The notes below the pieces were generated by a model, which did not search any database, had not been told where the DNA came from, and worked only from the letters and a program-made list of their open reading frames with translations. Shown in pieces: positions 44,094-53,832 of a stretch of 64,000 bases of DNA (the stretch's first letter is position 1; the number at the start of each line of letters is the position of its first letter). The stretch lies in the NCBI GenBank assembly GCA_027034975.1, contig JALVWQ010000038.1, positions 1-64,000 of the forward strand, given 5' to 3'. The translations under genes were made by a program, and so were the position numbers. Source of the DNA: Campylobacteraceae bacterium. Its GTDB lineage: Bacteria; Campylobacterota; Campylobacteria; Campylobacterales; Sulfurovaceae.

Positions 44094-46904
44094 ATGGGAA
44101 TTAATCGACGTGATTTTTTAAAGAGTTCTGCGGCAGCTACGGCAGCGGCAGCGGTTGGAATTTCGATTCCAGAGGAAGTGCAGGCAGCTGCAAAAGATGC
44201 AGAGAAAGGGTGGCGATGGGATAAAGCACCTTGTCGTTTCTGTGGTACTGGGTGTGGTATTATGCTCGCAACAAAAAATGGTAAAATTGTTGCAGTAAAA
44301 GGCGATCCGGCAGCACCGGTAAATAGAGGTCTTAACTGTATTAAAGGGTACTTTAATGCAAAAATTATGTATGGTGCCGACAGACTCACACAGCCATTAA
44401 TGAGAGTTAATGAGAAAGGTGAGTTTGATAAAAACGGTAAGTTTAAGCCAATCTCTTGGAAACAAGCTTTCGATGAGATGGAAAAACAGATTAAAAGAGC
44501 TCTTAAAGAGAGTGGTCCAGAGGGTGTTGCAGTATTTGGTTCAGGTCAATATACAGTGATGGAAGGTTATGCTGCACAGAAGATGATGAAAGCAGGTTTC
44601 CGATCAAATGCAATTGACCCAAATGCAAGACACTGTATGGCATCAGCAGTTGTTGGTTTCTACCAGACATTTGGTATCGATGAGCCAAGTGGTTGTTATG
44701 ACGATATCGAGCTTACGGACACAATTGTCGCTTGGGGTTCAAATATGGCAGAGATGCACCCAATTTTGTGGTCGCGTGTAACTGATAGAAAGCTATCTGA
44801 CCCAGATAAAGTTAAAGTTGTCAATATTCAAACTTATACGCACAGAAGTTGTGATTTGAGTGACTTCAATATTATCTTCCGTCCAAATACCGACTTAGCA
44901 CTATGGAACTATATTGCTCATGAGATTGTATTTAACCATCCAGAAGCAATCGATTGGGATTTTGTGAAGAAGCATATTGTCTTTACAGCAGGGCCTGTCA
45001 ATATTGGTTACGGTATGAGAAGAGCTGGCGAGAAGTCTCTTAAAGATGGTCTATATGGCGACAAAGAGATGGAGATCATTAAAAAAGAGATGGAGAAGAA
45101 AGTATCTGATTTAGAGGCACCTGCATTAGCACCTTATGGTTACAAAGAGGGTGATACTATGAAGAACATTCCAGGTACTCTTGCACACTGGATGATTAGC
45201 TTCGAAGAGTATAAAAAATCTCTAGAACCATTTACACTCGATTATGTAGCAAAAATTGCTAAAGGTGATCCTGATGAGTCTTTAGAGAGCTTTAAGAAGA
45301 AATTGAAAGATTTAGCTGCTCTATATATAGAGAAAGATAGAAAAGTTGTAAGTTTCTGGACAATGGGTATGAACCAGCATACAAGAGGAACATGGGTAAA
45401 TACATTGTCATATAATGTTCACTTCTTGTTAAATAAACAAGCAAAACCAGGTAATGGAGCATTCTCATTAACTGGTCAGCCAAGTGCTTGTGGTACTGCG
45501 AGAGAGGTTGGTACATTTACACACAGACTACCAGCAGACTTAATGGTGAAGAACCCTAAACACAGAGCAAAAACTGAGAAAAAATGGATGATTCCAGAAG
45601 GTACTCTAAACCCTGTTGGTAAACAACATATTGTTGCAATTCATAGAGGTCTTGAAGATGGACTTGTAAAATTTGCTTGGGTTAATGTTTGTAATGCATT
45701 CCAAGATACTGCAAATGCGAACCACTGGATTAAAGCTGCTAGAAAAGCAGACAACTTTATTGTTACTTCAGACGGTTACCCTGGAATTTCTGCTATGGTT
45801 TCAGATCTTGTACTTCCAAGTGCTATGATTTATGAGAAGTGGGGAGCATACGGTAACGCAGAGAGAAGAACACAACACTGGAAGCAACAAGTACTACCAG
45901 TTGGTAATGCAATGAGTGATACATGGCAGTGGGTAGAGCTTTCAAAGAGATTTACTGTAAAAGATGTATGGGGTGAATATAAACCAAGTGGGCCTCGTAA
46001 AAAACCACTTCCAAGTGTTATCGAAGCTGCGAAAAAGATGGGTTATAATGAAGATACTACAATGTATGAGATTCTCTTTGCAAATAAAGAGGCGAAGAAG
46101 TATACAATTGATGATCCGCTCTTAAAAGGGTTTGATGATAGTGACTCTCTTGGAGATAGTAGAAAAGTTCTTGGAAGTGATGGAAAAGAGTGGAAAGGGT
46201 ATGGCTTCTTTATTCATAAATATCTATTCGAAGAGTATGCATGGTTTGGTAGAGGACATGGACATGACCTTGCTCCATTTGATGTCTATCATAAAGTACG
46301 AGGACTCAAATGGCCAGTTGTTGATGGAAAGGAGACATTCTGGAGATTTAATGCTAAATATGACCCATATGCAGCAAAAGCAGCAAAAGAGACAGGCGGA
46401 GATTTTGCATTCTACGGACCACTTGCGAAGAAACTATTTAGCGGTAGCCTAACGAAACCAGATAAATCGAAAGGTAAAACACCAATTCCAAATAAAGCAA
46501 AAATCTTTGCAAGACCATATATGGATCCGCCAGAAATGCCAGATAAAGAGTATGATACCTGGTTATGTACAGGTCGTGTGTTAGAACATTGGCATAGTGG
46601 TACAATGACAATGAGAGTTCCAGAACTCTTCCGTGCGGTTCCAGAAGCTCTATGTTATATGCATCCAGAAGATGCTAAGAAAAAAGGTGTTAAACGAGGT
46701 GAGCTTGTATGGGTAGAGTCTCGCCGTGGTAAGGTAAAAGCTAGAGTTGAAACAAGAGGAAGAAATAGACCTCCAAGAGGTTTGGTATTCGTGCCTTGGT
46801 TCGATGAGAAAGTATTTATTAATAAAGTTACACTCGATGCAACTTGTCCAATGAGTAAACAGACAGACTATAAGAAGTGTGCTGTTAAGATTACTAAAGT
46901 ATAA
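44094..46904 (+). CDS. napA: Periplasmic nitrate reductase catalytic subunit
   Basis: Reduces nitrate to nitrite in the periplasm with a Mo-bis-MGD cofactor and one [4Fe-4S] cluster. 936 residues, the long form usual in Campylobacterota. A Tat signal ([19 protein letters not shown]) is at residues 4-22. The cluster cysteines are [11 protein letters not shown] (~45-55) plus GLNCIKGYF. The molybdenum ligand Cys is expected in [13 protein letters not shown] (~180). The C-terminal molybdopterin domain has [13 protein letters not shown]. It is first gene of the operon napA-G-H-B-F-x-L-D. Confidence 0.98.
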   Translation: MGINRRDFLKSSAAATAAAAVGISIPEEVQAAAKDAEKGWRWDKAPCRFCGTGCGIMLATKNGKIVAVKGDPAAPVNRGLNCIKGYFNAKIMYGADRLTQPLMRVNEKGEFDKNGKFKPISWKQAFDEMEKQIKRALKESGPEGVAVFGSGQYTVMEGYAAQKMMKAGFRSNAIDPNARHCMASAVVGFYQTFGIDEPSGCYDDIELTDTIVAWGSNMAEMHPILWSRVTDRKLSDPDKVKVVNIQTYTHRSCDLSDFNIIFRPNTDLALWNYIAHEIVFNHPEAIDWDFVKKHIVFTAGPVNIGYGMRRAGEKSLKDGLYGDKEMEIIKKEMEKKVSDLEAPALAPYGYKEGDTMKNIPGTLAHWMISFEEYKKSLEPFTLDYVAKIAKGDPDESLESFKKKLKDLAALYIEKDRKVVSFWTMGMNQHTRGTWVNTLSYNVHFLLNKQAKPGNGAFSLTGQPSACGTAREVGTFTHRLPADLMVKNPKHRAKTEKKWMIPEGTLNPVGKQHIVAIHRGLEDGLVKFAWVNVCNAFQDTANANHWIKAARKADNFIVTSDGYPGISAMVSDLVLPSAMIYEKWGAYGNAERRTQHWKQQVLPVGNAMSDTWQWVELSKRFTVKDVWGEYKPSGPRKKPLPSVIEAAKKMGYNEDTTMYEILFANKEAKKYTIDDPLLKGFDDSDSLGDSRKVLGSDGKEWKGYGFFIHKYLFEEYAWFGRGHGHDLAPFDVYHKVRGLKWPVVDGKETFWRFNAKYDPYAAKAAKETGGDFAFYGPLAKKLFSGSLTKPDKSKGKTPIPNKAKIFARPYMDPPEMPDKEYDTWLCTGRVLEHWHSGTMTMRVPELFRAVPEALCYMHPEDAKKKGVKRGELVWVESRRGKVKARVETRGRNRPPRGLVFVPWFDEKVFINKVTLDATCPMSKQTDYKKCAVKITKV

Positions 46905-46918
46905 GGTAGGTTAGAGTA

Positions 46919-47770
46919 ATGGGCGAAAAAGAGAAAAAAAAGATAACTCCTAGAAGAAGATTTTTTACCGATATGGCACATCATATCGGTTTAGGCACAA
47001 TGGGAGTAATGCTGCTTGGTGGGTATGCTACAAAGGCCAAAAGCAGTCCTCTTACTCTTAGACCGCCCGCAGCTTTGCCAGAAGATGATTTTTTAAAAAC
47101 ATGTATTAAATGCGGATTATGTGCGGAAGCGTGTGCAAACAGGCCGCAAAATTTAACAAGAGACGGTAAAAGAAAAGATCCATTAGGGACACTCAAAATG
47201 GCAAAAGCGAGTGACAATGTAACAATTGGAACTCCTTTTTTTACACCAAGAGATACGCCTTGTTATATGTGTGAAGATATTCCTTGTGTACCTGCTTGCC
47301 CAACAGGTGCTTTGGATATTGCAAAAGTAACTAACCCTAAAACGAATGAGTTAGATATTCGTAAAATGGATATGGGCGTTGCTGTAGTTGATGTTCACTC
47401 TTGTATAGCATTTTGGGGTTTACAGTGTGACGCTTGCTATCGTGCCTGCCCACTACTTGATGAAGCCATTAAATTGCAATATAACAGAAACAGCAGAACA
47501 GGAAAACATGCATTTTTAGAACCTGTAGTAAACCCAGATGTTTGCACAGGTTGTGGATTGTGTGAAAAGGCTTGTGTAACCGAAAAGGCAGCTATTTTTG
47601 TACTACCTAGAGAAGTAGCACAAGGTAAACCAGGAGACCACTATGTTAAAGGTTGGGATAAACAAGACCAACAAAGAGCAGGTGATAGAAAAGAGGAAGA
47701 TATCACAACGCACGATGAGCGAAGTAAGAAAAAACCTCTTGATTATTTAAATAATGGATTAGGATTGTAG
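46919..47770 (+). CDS. napG: NapG ferredoxin-type electron carrier
   Basis: Periplasmic Fe-S protein that works with NapH to pass quinol electrons towards NapAB. 283 residues with a Tat signal (TPRRRFFTDMAHHIGLGTMG). Four [4Fe-4S] sets are visible: CIKCGLCAEAC, CYMCEDIPCVPAC, CDACYRAC and CTGCGLCEKAC. NapG proteins usually carry these four clusters. It follows napA by 14 bases. Confidence 0.96.
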   Translation: MGEKEKKKITPRRRFFTDMAHHIGLGTMGVMLLGGYATKAKSSPLTLRPPAALPEDDFLKTCIKCGLCAEACANRPQNLTRDGKRKDPLGTLKMAKASDNVTIGTPFFTPRDTPCYMCEDIPCVPACPTGALDIAKVTNPKTNELDIRKMDMGVAVVDVHSCIAFWGLQCDACYRACPLLDEAIKLQYNRNSRTGKHAFLEPVVNPDVCTGCGLCEKACVTEKAAIFVLPREVAQGKPGDHYVKGWDKQDQQRAGDRKEEDITTHDERSKKKPLDYLNNGLGL

Positions 47771-47771
47771 T

Positions 47772-48599
47772 ATGAAGTTCTCTAATATCAAATATTTACT
47801 CTTGAGAAGATTTACTCAATTTGGTCTATTGTTTTTATACTTTGCTGGTAACTATTGGGGATGGAGTATCTTACGAGGAGATATATCTACCTCTATGCTG
47901 TTTAACAAAGTGCCTCTTAGCGACCCTTTTGCCTTGCTGCAAATATTTGCTAGTGGAGCTGTTGTTGGTGTAAATATACTGATTGGAGCTTTAATAATTG
48001 CTCTATTTTATGGAGTAATTGGTGGTAGAGCTTTCTGTAGTTGGGTATGTCCTGTAAATTTAATTACAGATGCTGCTGCATGGCTTCGTAGAAAGTTAAT
48101 GATTGATAAGATTGAAAGAAAGTTATGGATAAGCAGAAATATTCGCTACTATATGATTATTGTAGTTTTAATAACTTCTGCAATAAGTGGTTTAGCAGTT
48201 TTTGAAATATTGAGTCCTATAACGATCCTGAATAGAAATATTATATTTGGTGTTGGTTCAGGCTTAGGCTTGATTGCTGCTATATTTCTTTTTGATCTAT
48301 TTGTAGTTAAAAATGGTTGGTGTGGGCATATCTGTCCACTTGGTGGAGTATATTCTATTATCGGAAAATACTCTCTCTTTAGAGTTAAACATATAAGTGA
48401 AAATTGTACTCTCTGTATGAAGTGTAAAGAGGTTTGTCCAGAGAGTCAAGTTTTGCATATGATTGGAAAAAAGAGTATTAGTGTTAACGATATTGAGTGC
48501 ACAAATTGTGGGCGATGTATCGATGTATGTGATGACGATGCTCTTGCATTTTCAATTGGGAAATATATTTCAGAAAAAAAAGATAAGGAGTCAAAATGA
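47772..48599 (+). CDS. napH: NapH membrane quinol dehydrogenase
   Basis: Polytopic membrane Fe-S protein and quinol oxidation partner of NapG. 275 residues with four or so membrane segments. The twin CxxxCP motifs SWVCPVN and GHICPLGG lie at membrane boundaries. Two C-terminal [4Fe-4S] motifs, CTLCMKCKEVC and CTNCGRCIDVC, face the cytoplasm. There is no napC in the cluster, so NapGH is the likely quinol route here. It overlaps napB (ATGA). Confidence 0.96.
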   Translation: MKFSNIKYLLLRRFTQFGLLFLYFAGNYWGWSILRGDISTSMLFNKVPLSDPFALLQIFASGAVVGVNILIGALIIALFYGVIGGRAFCSWVCPVNLITDAAAWLRRKLMIDKIERKLWISRNIRYYMIIVVLITSAISGLAVFEILSPITILNRNIIFGVGSGLGLIAAIFLFDLFVVKNGWCGHICPLGGVYSIIGKYSLFRVKHISENCTLCMKCKEVCPESQVLHMIGKKSISVNDIECTNCGRCIDVCDDDALAFSIGKYISEKKDKESK

Positions 48600-49195
48600 T
48601 TAAAAAGGGAATTTTATCAGTAATTGCTATAAGTTGCTTAGCAATAAGTGCTTATGCAGCTGATAAAGTAATTACACCAGAATCGTTAAGTTTAAGAAAG
48701 ACAGATATTGTTGATGAGAGTAAAGCAGCACCTGTAGATGCAAAGTTTGATGCAAAAGCACCAGGTCAAGCAAAAACATTAGAACGTTCGTACGAGAATG
48801 CTCCGCCGCTTATTCCGCATAGTGTAGATGGATTAGTGCCAATTACAATAAAAAACAATCAATGTTTAGGGTGTCATATGCCAGATGTTGCAAAAGGAGT
48901 TGGTGCTACACCTATACCAGAGTCACATTTTACTGATTTTAGACCAAAAACTGAACTTAAAGATGGTAAAATAGTAAAAGATGGAAAAGTTGTAGCAAAT
49001 ACTACAGATGTAACTGTAGCAAAATTTAAAAAGTTAAAAAAATTAAATCCTGCAAGATTTAATTGTACACAATGCCATGTACCGCAAGCAAATGTAAAAC
49101 CTTTAGTGAAAAATAACTTCAAACCTGAATTTAGTGATGAGAAATTGAAGCATAAATCAGATTTGCTTAAAGTGATTAATGAAGGTGTAAAATAG
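48596..49195 (+). CDS. napB: Periplasmic nitrate reductase small subunit (diheme cytochrome c)
   Basis: Diheme cytochrome that donates electrons to NapA. 199 residues with a signal peptide (KKGILSVIAISCLAISAYAA) and two heme-binding sites, CLGCH and CTQCH. The conserved APPLIPHSVDGLVPIT block precedes heme 1. Heme attachment depends on CcsBA (2.5-5.6 kb). The strong AAGGAG ribosome binding site lies within napH. Confidence 0.96.
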   Translation: MIKKGILSVIAISCLAISAYAADKVITPESLSLRKTDIVDESKAAPVDAKFDAKAPGQAKTLERSYENAPPLIPHSVDGLVPITIKNNQCLGCHMPDVAKGVGATPIPESHFTDFRPKTELKDGKIVKDGKVVANTTDVTVAKFKKLKKLNPARFNCTQCHVPQANVKPLVKNNFKPEFSDEKLKHKSDLLKVINEGVK

Positions 49196-49696
49196 GTGGC
49201 AAGCAGAAGAGACTTTTTTAAAAAACTCATTGAACCTGTTCATAGCGTAAAAGAGGAGCCAAGACCCTCTTTTTTACGCCCTCCATATAGTGTTGATAAT
49301 AGTCTTTTTGATAAAGAGTGTATAGCATGTGATTCAAAAGCGTGTGCTACTGCTTGTAAAGAGAATATAATTGTTATAGAAGCAAAAGGCACACCTATAT
49401 TAAATTTTCGAAATAGTGGATGCACTTTTTGTCAAGATTGCGCGAAAGCTTGCCCAAGTGATGTATTAAAGGTAACTGAAGAGAATGAGAAAATATATGC
49501 AACTTTTTTAATTAATAAAGAGAGTTGTATGGCACATAATGGAAGTATCTGTTTTTCATGTAAGGAGCCATGTATCGATAATGCTATTCTTTTTAAAGGA
49601 ATGTTTGAACCGATAATTGATGTAGAAAAGTGTACAAGTTGTGGTTTTTGTTTAAGTAGATGCCCTACAAATGCAATAGAATATATTCTAAATTAA
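49196..49696 (+). CDS. napF: NapF-type ferredoxin accessory protein
   Basis: Cytoplasmic Fe-S accessory protein of nitrate reductase. 166 residues from GTG immediately after the napB stop. The N-terminal ASRRDFFKKL resembles the NapF start. Cluster motifs: a non-standard CIACDSKACATAC, then CTFCQDCAKAC, CFSCKEPC (an incomplete-looking set with an upstream Cys in ESCMAHNGSIC), and CTSCGFCLSRC. NapF is thought to help NapA maturation or supply electrons during it. Confidence 0.92.
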   Translation: MASRRDFFKKLIEPVHSVKEEPRPSFLRPPYSVDNSLFDKECIACDSKACATACKENIIVIEAKGTPILNFRNSGCTFCQDCAKACPSDVLKVTEENEKIYATFLINKESCMAHNGSICFSCKEPCIDNAILFKGMFEPIIDVEKCTSCGFCLSRCPTNAIEYILN

Positions 49697-49706
49697 GGAG
49701 CGATTA

Positions 49707-50072
49707 ATGAGTAAAGTTGATATAGAGAAAGAGTACCCTTTTCTTGCTAAAAGTATTGAAGAGAAAGATTTAGATGAGTTACGGTACTTTGTTGTAGTAG
49801 ATGAAAACTATGAAGATATTGATGATGAAGAGGTAGATGTTTATGATCCTCAAGATTATAACTATTTAATATATATTGTTGAGAGAGTCCAAAATGCTTT
49901 AAAGGAGGAGGGGTTAAAAAAGCTCATTGGAAGATTGTATGATCATTCTGCATTTGAAAATTTTTTAGATTCAGAGATAGATCTTTATGGTGCGAAAAGT
50001 GAGTTAGAGAGTGAGGAGATTGCCAGAATAGTGTTAGGTGAAATAGATTCTATTTTAGGAGATGAGAGTTGA
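49707..50072 (+). CDS. Acidic protein of unknown function in the nap operon
   Basis: A 121-residue cytosolic protein, rich in Asp/Glu (e.g. DENYEDIDDEEVDVYDPQDY), without signal peptide, cysteines or membrane segment. It has an AAGGAG ribosome binding site and overlaps napL (TTGA). It lies where the known order napA-G-H-B-F-L-D would have nothing, so it is an extra member. I recognise no family; an acidic chaperone- or scaffold-like role in Nap maturation is guesswork from position. Confidence 0.7.
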   Translation: MSKVDIEKEYPFLAKSIEEKDLDELRYFVVVDENYEDIDDEEVDVYDPQDYNYLIYIVERVQNALKEEGLKKLIGRLYDHSAFENFLDSEIDLYGAKSELESEEIARIVLGEIDSILGDES

Positions 50073-51022
50073 AAATATTACTATCTTTATTTATTTTATC
50101 TGTTATGATATTTGCAAAAACTCTTCAACCTGTTTTTACAATAGATGTTAATGAAAGTGTAAAGGATATGGTTTTAGGTGATGGACACTTATTAGTAATA
50201 GGTACAGATGTAGGTAAGTTAAAAGTGTATGATTTAAATCAAAAAAAATTTATACAAGTAATACATTTACCTAAAATAAAAGATTTTATGGGTGATATTA
50301 TGGATACAAGAGTATCAAGTGTCGATTACTATAAAGGAAAACTTTTAATGTTAAGCGATAGCGGTGTAGGTGGTTATAGCGATCTACGTTTAAATGAAAA
50401 CAATAAAACTACTGATATATTTACAGAAAAAGATAAACTCTCATTAGTAGAGAGTAAATTTGTTGATGAAGAGAATATATTTTTAGCTTTCTTGAGTGAT
50501 GAGATTGCTTTATATAATTTAAAGAGTAAGAAATTTATCTATAGAAAGCAGTTGAGTGAATCCAAATTTTCAGATTTTGCACTAAATAGCAAAAGAGATT
50601 TGGCTGCAATTGCAAATGAGAGCGGAGAAGTTGTTGTTGTTGCACCAAAGAGCGGAAAAATAGTGAAGCGATTAAGCGGAATAAATTTAGACAATATCTT
50701 TAAAGTAGATATAAAAAAGGATTTTGTTGTAACGGCAGGAAAAGATAGAAGGGCAGGATGGTATAATTTAGCAACAGGTGCTAAAGATTATATTCAAGCT
50801 CATTTCTTTATTTATGTTGCAGCACTCAGTCCAGATGCTACTTTAGCAGCATTTGCAATGGATGAAAATAATAATATAACAATTATCGATTTGAGTACAA
50901 AATCGAAACTTTTTGTACTAAAAGGGCAAAAAAGCACACTCAATGCAATTATTTTTAAAGATAATAGTACCGTTTTTGCTGCAAGTGACGATAATTTTGT
51001 TAATATGTGGATATTAAAATAA
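50069..51022 (+). CDS. napL: NapL, exported beta-propeller-like protein
   Basis: A 317-residue protein from TTG (overlapping the previous stop, TTGA). It has a signal peptide (KILLSLFILSVMIFAKT) and a WD40/beta-propeller-like repeat pattern (e.g. LVIGTDVGKLKVYDLNQKK, VVTAGKDRRAGWYNLATG, TLNAIIFKDNSTVFAASDDNFVNMW). It matches by position and type the NapL of Campylobacterota nap clusters, a periplasmic protein of unclear function. Confidence 0.87.
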   Translation: MKILLSLFILSVMIFAKTLQPVFTIDVNESVKDMVLGDGHLLVIGTDVGKLKVYDLNQKKFIQVIHLPKIKDFMGDIMDTRVSSVDYYKGKLLMLSDSGVGGYSDLRLNENNKTTDIFTEKDKLSLVESKFVDEENIFLAFLSDEIALYNLKSKKFIYRKQLSESKFSDFALNSKRDLAAIANESGEVVVVAPKSGKIVKRLSGINLDNIFKVDIKKDFVVTAGKDRRAGWYNLATGAKDYIQAHFFIYVAALSPDATLAAFAMDENNNITIIDLSTKSKLFVLKGQKSTLNAIIFKDNSTVFAASDDNFVNMWILK

Positions 51023-51031
51023 GGAGAAGAG

Positions 51032-51385
51032 ATGAATATTTCAAGTATAGTTGTTCAGTGTAAAAGCGAGAATTTCGACAAAGTAAAAGAGTGGTGCGAA
51101 AAGAGTGATATTTGTGATTACCACTTTGGCGATAAAGCTAAGGGTAAGATTATTGTAACAATCGAAGGCGAAGATGTAGGTGAAGAGATTGAGAAGTTAA
51201 AGCAAATTCAAGTAGCACCATTTGTAATTGCAGCTGATATGATGATGACATACCAAGAGGATATGCTCGATGAAGAGATAAAGAATCTCCAAGAGCAAGA
51301 CCCAGTGCCAGCCTTTTTAAATGATCCAAATACAAAGGCTGAAGATATTGTTTATCATGGTGATCTTAAGAAAAAATTGATATAA
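51032..51385 (+). CDS. napD: NapD chaperone
   Basis: A 117-residue cytoplasmic chaperone that binds the NapA Tat signal during cofactor insertion. The family start ISSIVVQCKSENFDKVKEWCE, the middle GKIIVTIEGEDVGEEIEKLKQIQ and the AADMMMTYQED segment fit NapD. The C-terminal ~35 residues are an extra acidic extension. It is the last gene of the operon. Confidence 0.92.
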   Translation: MNISSIVVQCKSENFDKVKEWCEKSDICDYHFGDKAKGKIIVTIEGEDVGEEIEKLKQIQVAPFVIAADMMMTYQEDMLDEEIKNLQEQDPVPAFLNDPNTKAEDIVYHGDLKKKLI

Positions 51386-51483
51386 ACCCAAATTTTGCGT
51401 TAGAGATTAACAACCTTTTTAGCAGACTTTGATTTAAATGGCGAACTTGCCTTTTTATAGAGTTTGAATTCAATCGATATCTC

Positions 51484-51507
51484 CAAGTTTTGCGGATGCA
51501 AAACTTG
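51484..51507. terminator. Hairpin between napD and ppk2 (convergent ends)
   Basis: CAAGTTTTGC and GCAAAACTTG form a perfect 10-base stem with a GGAT loop, just past the ppk2 stop and 100 bases after napD. It lacks a long T-tract on either strand, so it may stop transcription from both sides only weakly. Confidence 0.5.
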
Positions 51508-51508
51508 A

Positions 51509-52267
51509 TTATGAAAAAATCAATCCTTGCTCATAGCATTTGGTGTTAAATTGGCATACAACAGTTTTATCGTAGTTAAGGAACTCCTCTTTTTTTCCTT
51601 CGTAACTCATTAAAGAGAGAAAATGCTTCATAGCATTAATTCTAGCCTCCTTTTTTCTGTTGGTATGGATTACATACCAAGGGGCAAAATCGAATGTTGT
51701 TTTACTAAACATAATATCTCTAGCATCAGAGTACTCTTTCCAGAGTTTTTGAGCTTGGGCATCGATAGGGCTTAGCTTCCACTGTTTCAGAGGATCGTTT
51801 TTTCTAGCTTCGAGCCTCTCTGCCTGCTCATCTTTGGAGATGTCGAGGTAGTATTTAATAAAAATAATATCTGAATCTACAAGAAGTTTTTCGAAGTTTC
51901 CTACATCATTAAGAAAACGCTTATGCTCCTCTTCGGTGCAGAAGTGCATTACTTTCTCGACACCAGCACGGTTGTACCAGCTTCTGTTAAAGAAGACCAT
52001 CTCTCCACCCGATGGAAGGTGGGGAACATAGCGTTGGAAGTACCATGACTTTTTATCTCTATCGCTAGGCTTGCCAAGTGCTACAACTCGAGCCTCTCTT
52101 GGGCTTAAGTGCTCTACAAATCGTTTAATAGTGCCATCTTTACCAGCGGCATCTCTACCTTCGAAGATTATACAGACTTTCAGATCTTTCTCGATAACTT
52201 CTCTTTGGAACTTAACAAGTTCAACTTGCAGGTTGTAGAGCTCTCTTTTGTACTCTTTCTTAGTCAT
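51509..52267 (-). CDS. ppk2: Polyphosphate kinase 2
   Basis: Class I PPK2-type enzyme, transferring phosphate between polyphosphate and nucleoside di-/triphosphates. 252 residues. The preferred ATG at 52267 has a perfect AAGGAGG and overlaps the ttcA stop; a longer reading from 52285 lacks such a site. Walker A IIFEGRDAAGKDGTIKR, the lid region REARVVALGKPS, WYFQRYVPHLPSGGEMVFFNRSWYNRAGVE-type core and the Walker-B-like aspartates are present. It is single-domain. Confidence 0.94.
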   Translation of the reverse strand: MTKKEYKRELYNLQVELVKFQREVIEKDLKVCIIFEGRDAAGKDGTIKRFVEHLSPREARVVALGKPSDRDKKSWYFQRYVPHLPSGGEMVFFNRSWYNRAGVEKVMHFCTEEEHKRFLNDVGNFEKLLVDSDIIFIKYYLDISKDEQAERLEARKNDPLKQWKLSPIDAQAQKLWKEYSDARDIMFSKTTFDFAPWYVIHTNRKKEARINAMKHFLSLMSYEGKKEEFLNYDKTVVCQFNTKCYEQGLIFS

Positions 52268-53081
52268 TTTTTTCCTCCTTATCAATATCGTCTCGAATCC
52301 ATCTTTTTGGATCTAAAAAGGTGTCGTCGTGGATATGGGAAAATGAAGCTTTAAGTGTTGTAAAGAGGTTACTATGTTGCTTCTCTAGTTCTCGTAGCCA
52401 CTCTTTCGTATTTGCTCTTGCGTAAGGCATTTTGGTCTGTATCCTCATTGTTGGGCACGCTTCGTCGCCAATAGTTATAAAGCCATTTTCAGTAGCAAAG
52501 TTTCTAAGTTGCTCTTCGCGAGCTTCGATGAGTGGGCGGATAACATGCACCCCTCGCTTTGCTTTATAGATTGGTGGCATTGAGCGAAGGCTCCCATTAT
52601 AGAGCATATTCATAAAAAAGCTCTCTACTGCATCATCTAAATGGTGTCCAAGAGCGATTTTGTTAAATCCATGCTCTATTGCGTATGTATAGAGTGCTCC
52701 ACGACGCATTCTTGAGAAGTAACTACAAAAAGAGCTATTCTCTCGCATGGTCTCTTGGGAGATGTCGTAGATCTCTGTTTTGTAGACTTCGTAAGGGAGC
52801 GAGTACTCTTTGCAGTGCTCTTTGAGAAAGCTGTAATCTTCGCCATCCATACCATAGCTTATGGTAACGGCTTGATACTCGAAATTAAATGGGGAGTGTT
52901 GGTGCATATTGGCTATTAAATGGAGCAGACTAAGGGAGTCTTTGCCACCACTAAGGGCAACTAAGACTCTATCGCCTTCACCAATTAGGCGGTATTTTGC
53001 GTTACTTCTTCCAAATACTCGTAGAAGTTTTTTAGAAATCTTTGCCCATTTACGGTTTTTTTGACTCTCTCTATTTTGCAA
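52260..53081 (-). CDS. ttcA: TtcA-family tRNA 2-thiolation protein
   Basis: A PP-loop ATPase of the TtcA group, which makes 2-thiocytidine at tRNA position 32. 273 residues from TTG, overlapping mtnN. The PP-loop VALSGGKDSLSLLHL is near 42-56. GHHLDDAVESFFMNMLYNGSLRSMPP follows. The Fe-S region differs from the enterobacterial form: NSSFCSYFSRMRRG has only one of the two Cys of the usual CxxC, and GDEACPTM has a single Cys. It is thus an atypical TtcA-like protein, possibly with an altered cluster. Confidence 0.85.
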   Translation of the reverse strand: MQNRESQKNRKWAKISKKLLRVFGRSNAKYRLIGEGDRVLVALSGGKDSLSLLHLIANMHQHSPFNFEYQAVTISYGMDGEDYSFLKEHCKEYSLPYEVYKTEIYDISQETMRENSSFCSYFSRMRRGALYTYAIEHGFNKIALGHHLDDAVESFFMNMLYNGSLRSMPPIYKAKRGVHVIRPLIEAREEQLRNFATENGFITIGDEACPTMRIQTKMPYARANTKEWLRELEKQHSNLFTTLKASFSHIHDDTFLDPKRWIRDDIDKEEKND

Positions 53082-53763
53082 TTTTCTCTACCATCTCTAA
53101 GATAAAATCGGCACTCACTTTTGCTGACTTCTCTAAGAATGTATCGAAGTCAAAGCTTGCATCGCTATCGGCACTATCGCTAATTGCACGAAGTATAAAG
53201 AATGGAACATTGAGAGCATCGCAAACAAGGGCAACACTATACCCCTCCATCTCGAGTGCATCCGCATTAAAGGTTGTCTTTATCCACTCCTTCTTTTCGC
53301 TAGAGCTAATAAATTGATCCCCAGTTGCGATTGTTCCCTCTTTTAGGTCGATACCCTTCTCCTTTGCAACCTCTTTAGCAATAGTTATTAAATCGCTATC
53401 TGGATATATATATACTTGCCCCTCTGGAACAAAGCCATGTGGGTGCCCAAAAGCGGTAATATCTAAATCGTGTTTACAGAGCTTATTCGCATAGATTAAG
53501 TCGCCAATTTTAAGAGTCTCATTAATTGCCCCTGCAACCCCACTAAAGAGGAGTCTATCACACTTAAAATGTTCAATAAGAACGGTTGCAGTCAGTGTCG
53601 AGAAGGCACATCCAATCTTAGAGTATGCAATAACAAGCTCCACGCCTTTATACTCTGCTTTATAGTAGCTATTATCTGCATAATCGATACGGCTTATCTT
53701 TTCTAACTTCTCTAAGAGAGGTTCTATCTCTTCTGGCATTGCACCAAGTATTGCAATTCTCAT
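53071..53763 (-). CDS. mtnN: MTA/SAH nucleosidase (MTAN)
   Basis: Hydrolyses 5'-methylthioadenosine and S-adenosylhomocysteine. In Campylobacterota the same enzyme cleaves 6-amino-6-deoxyfutalosine in menaquinone synthesis. 230 residues. The family motifs RIAILGAMPEEIEPLLE, LLFSGVAGAINETLKIGDL, ATGDQFI, LEMEGYSVALVC and LRAISDSAD (catalytic Asp) are intact. It overlaps ttcA; the ribosome binding site is AAAGGA. Confidence 0.95.
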   Translation of the reverse strand: MRIAILGAMPEEIEPLLEKLEKISRIDYADNSYYKAEYKGVELVIAYSKIGCAFSTLTATVLIEHFKCDRLLFSGVAGAINETLKIGDLIYANKLCKHDLDITAFGHPHGFVPEGQVYIYPDSDLITIAKEVAKEKGIDLKEGTIATGDQFISSSEKKEWIKTTFNADALEMEGYSVALVCDALNVPFFILRAISDSADSDASFDFDTFLEKSAKVSADFILEMVEKIAK

Positions 53764-53832
53764 AGTTTTCCTTTTACGCTATTTTTAATTATCTATTCAC
53801 ATTGTGAATTTAGTGTGAATAAATGGAACTTT

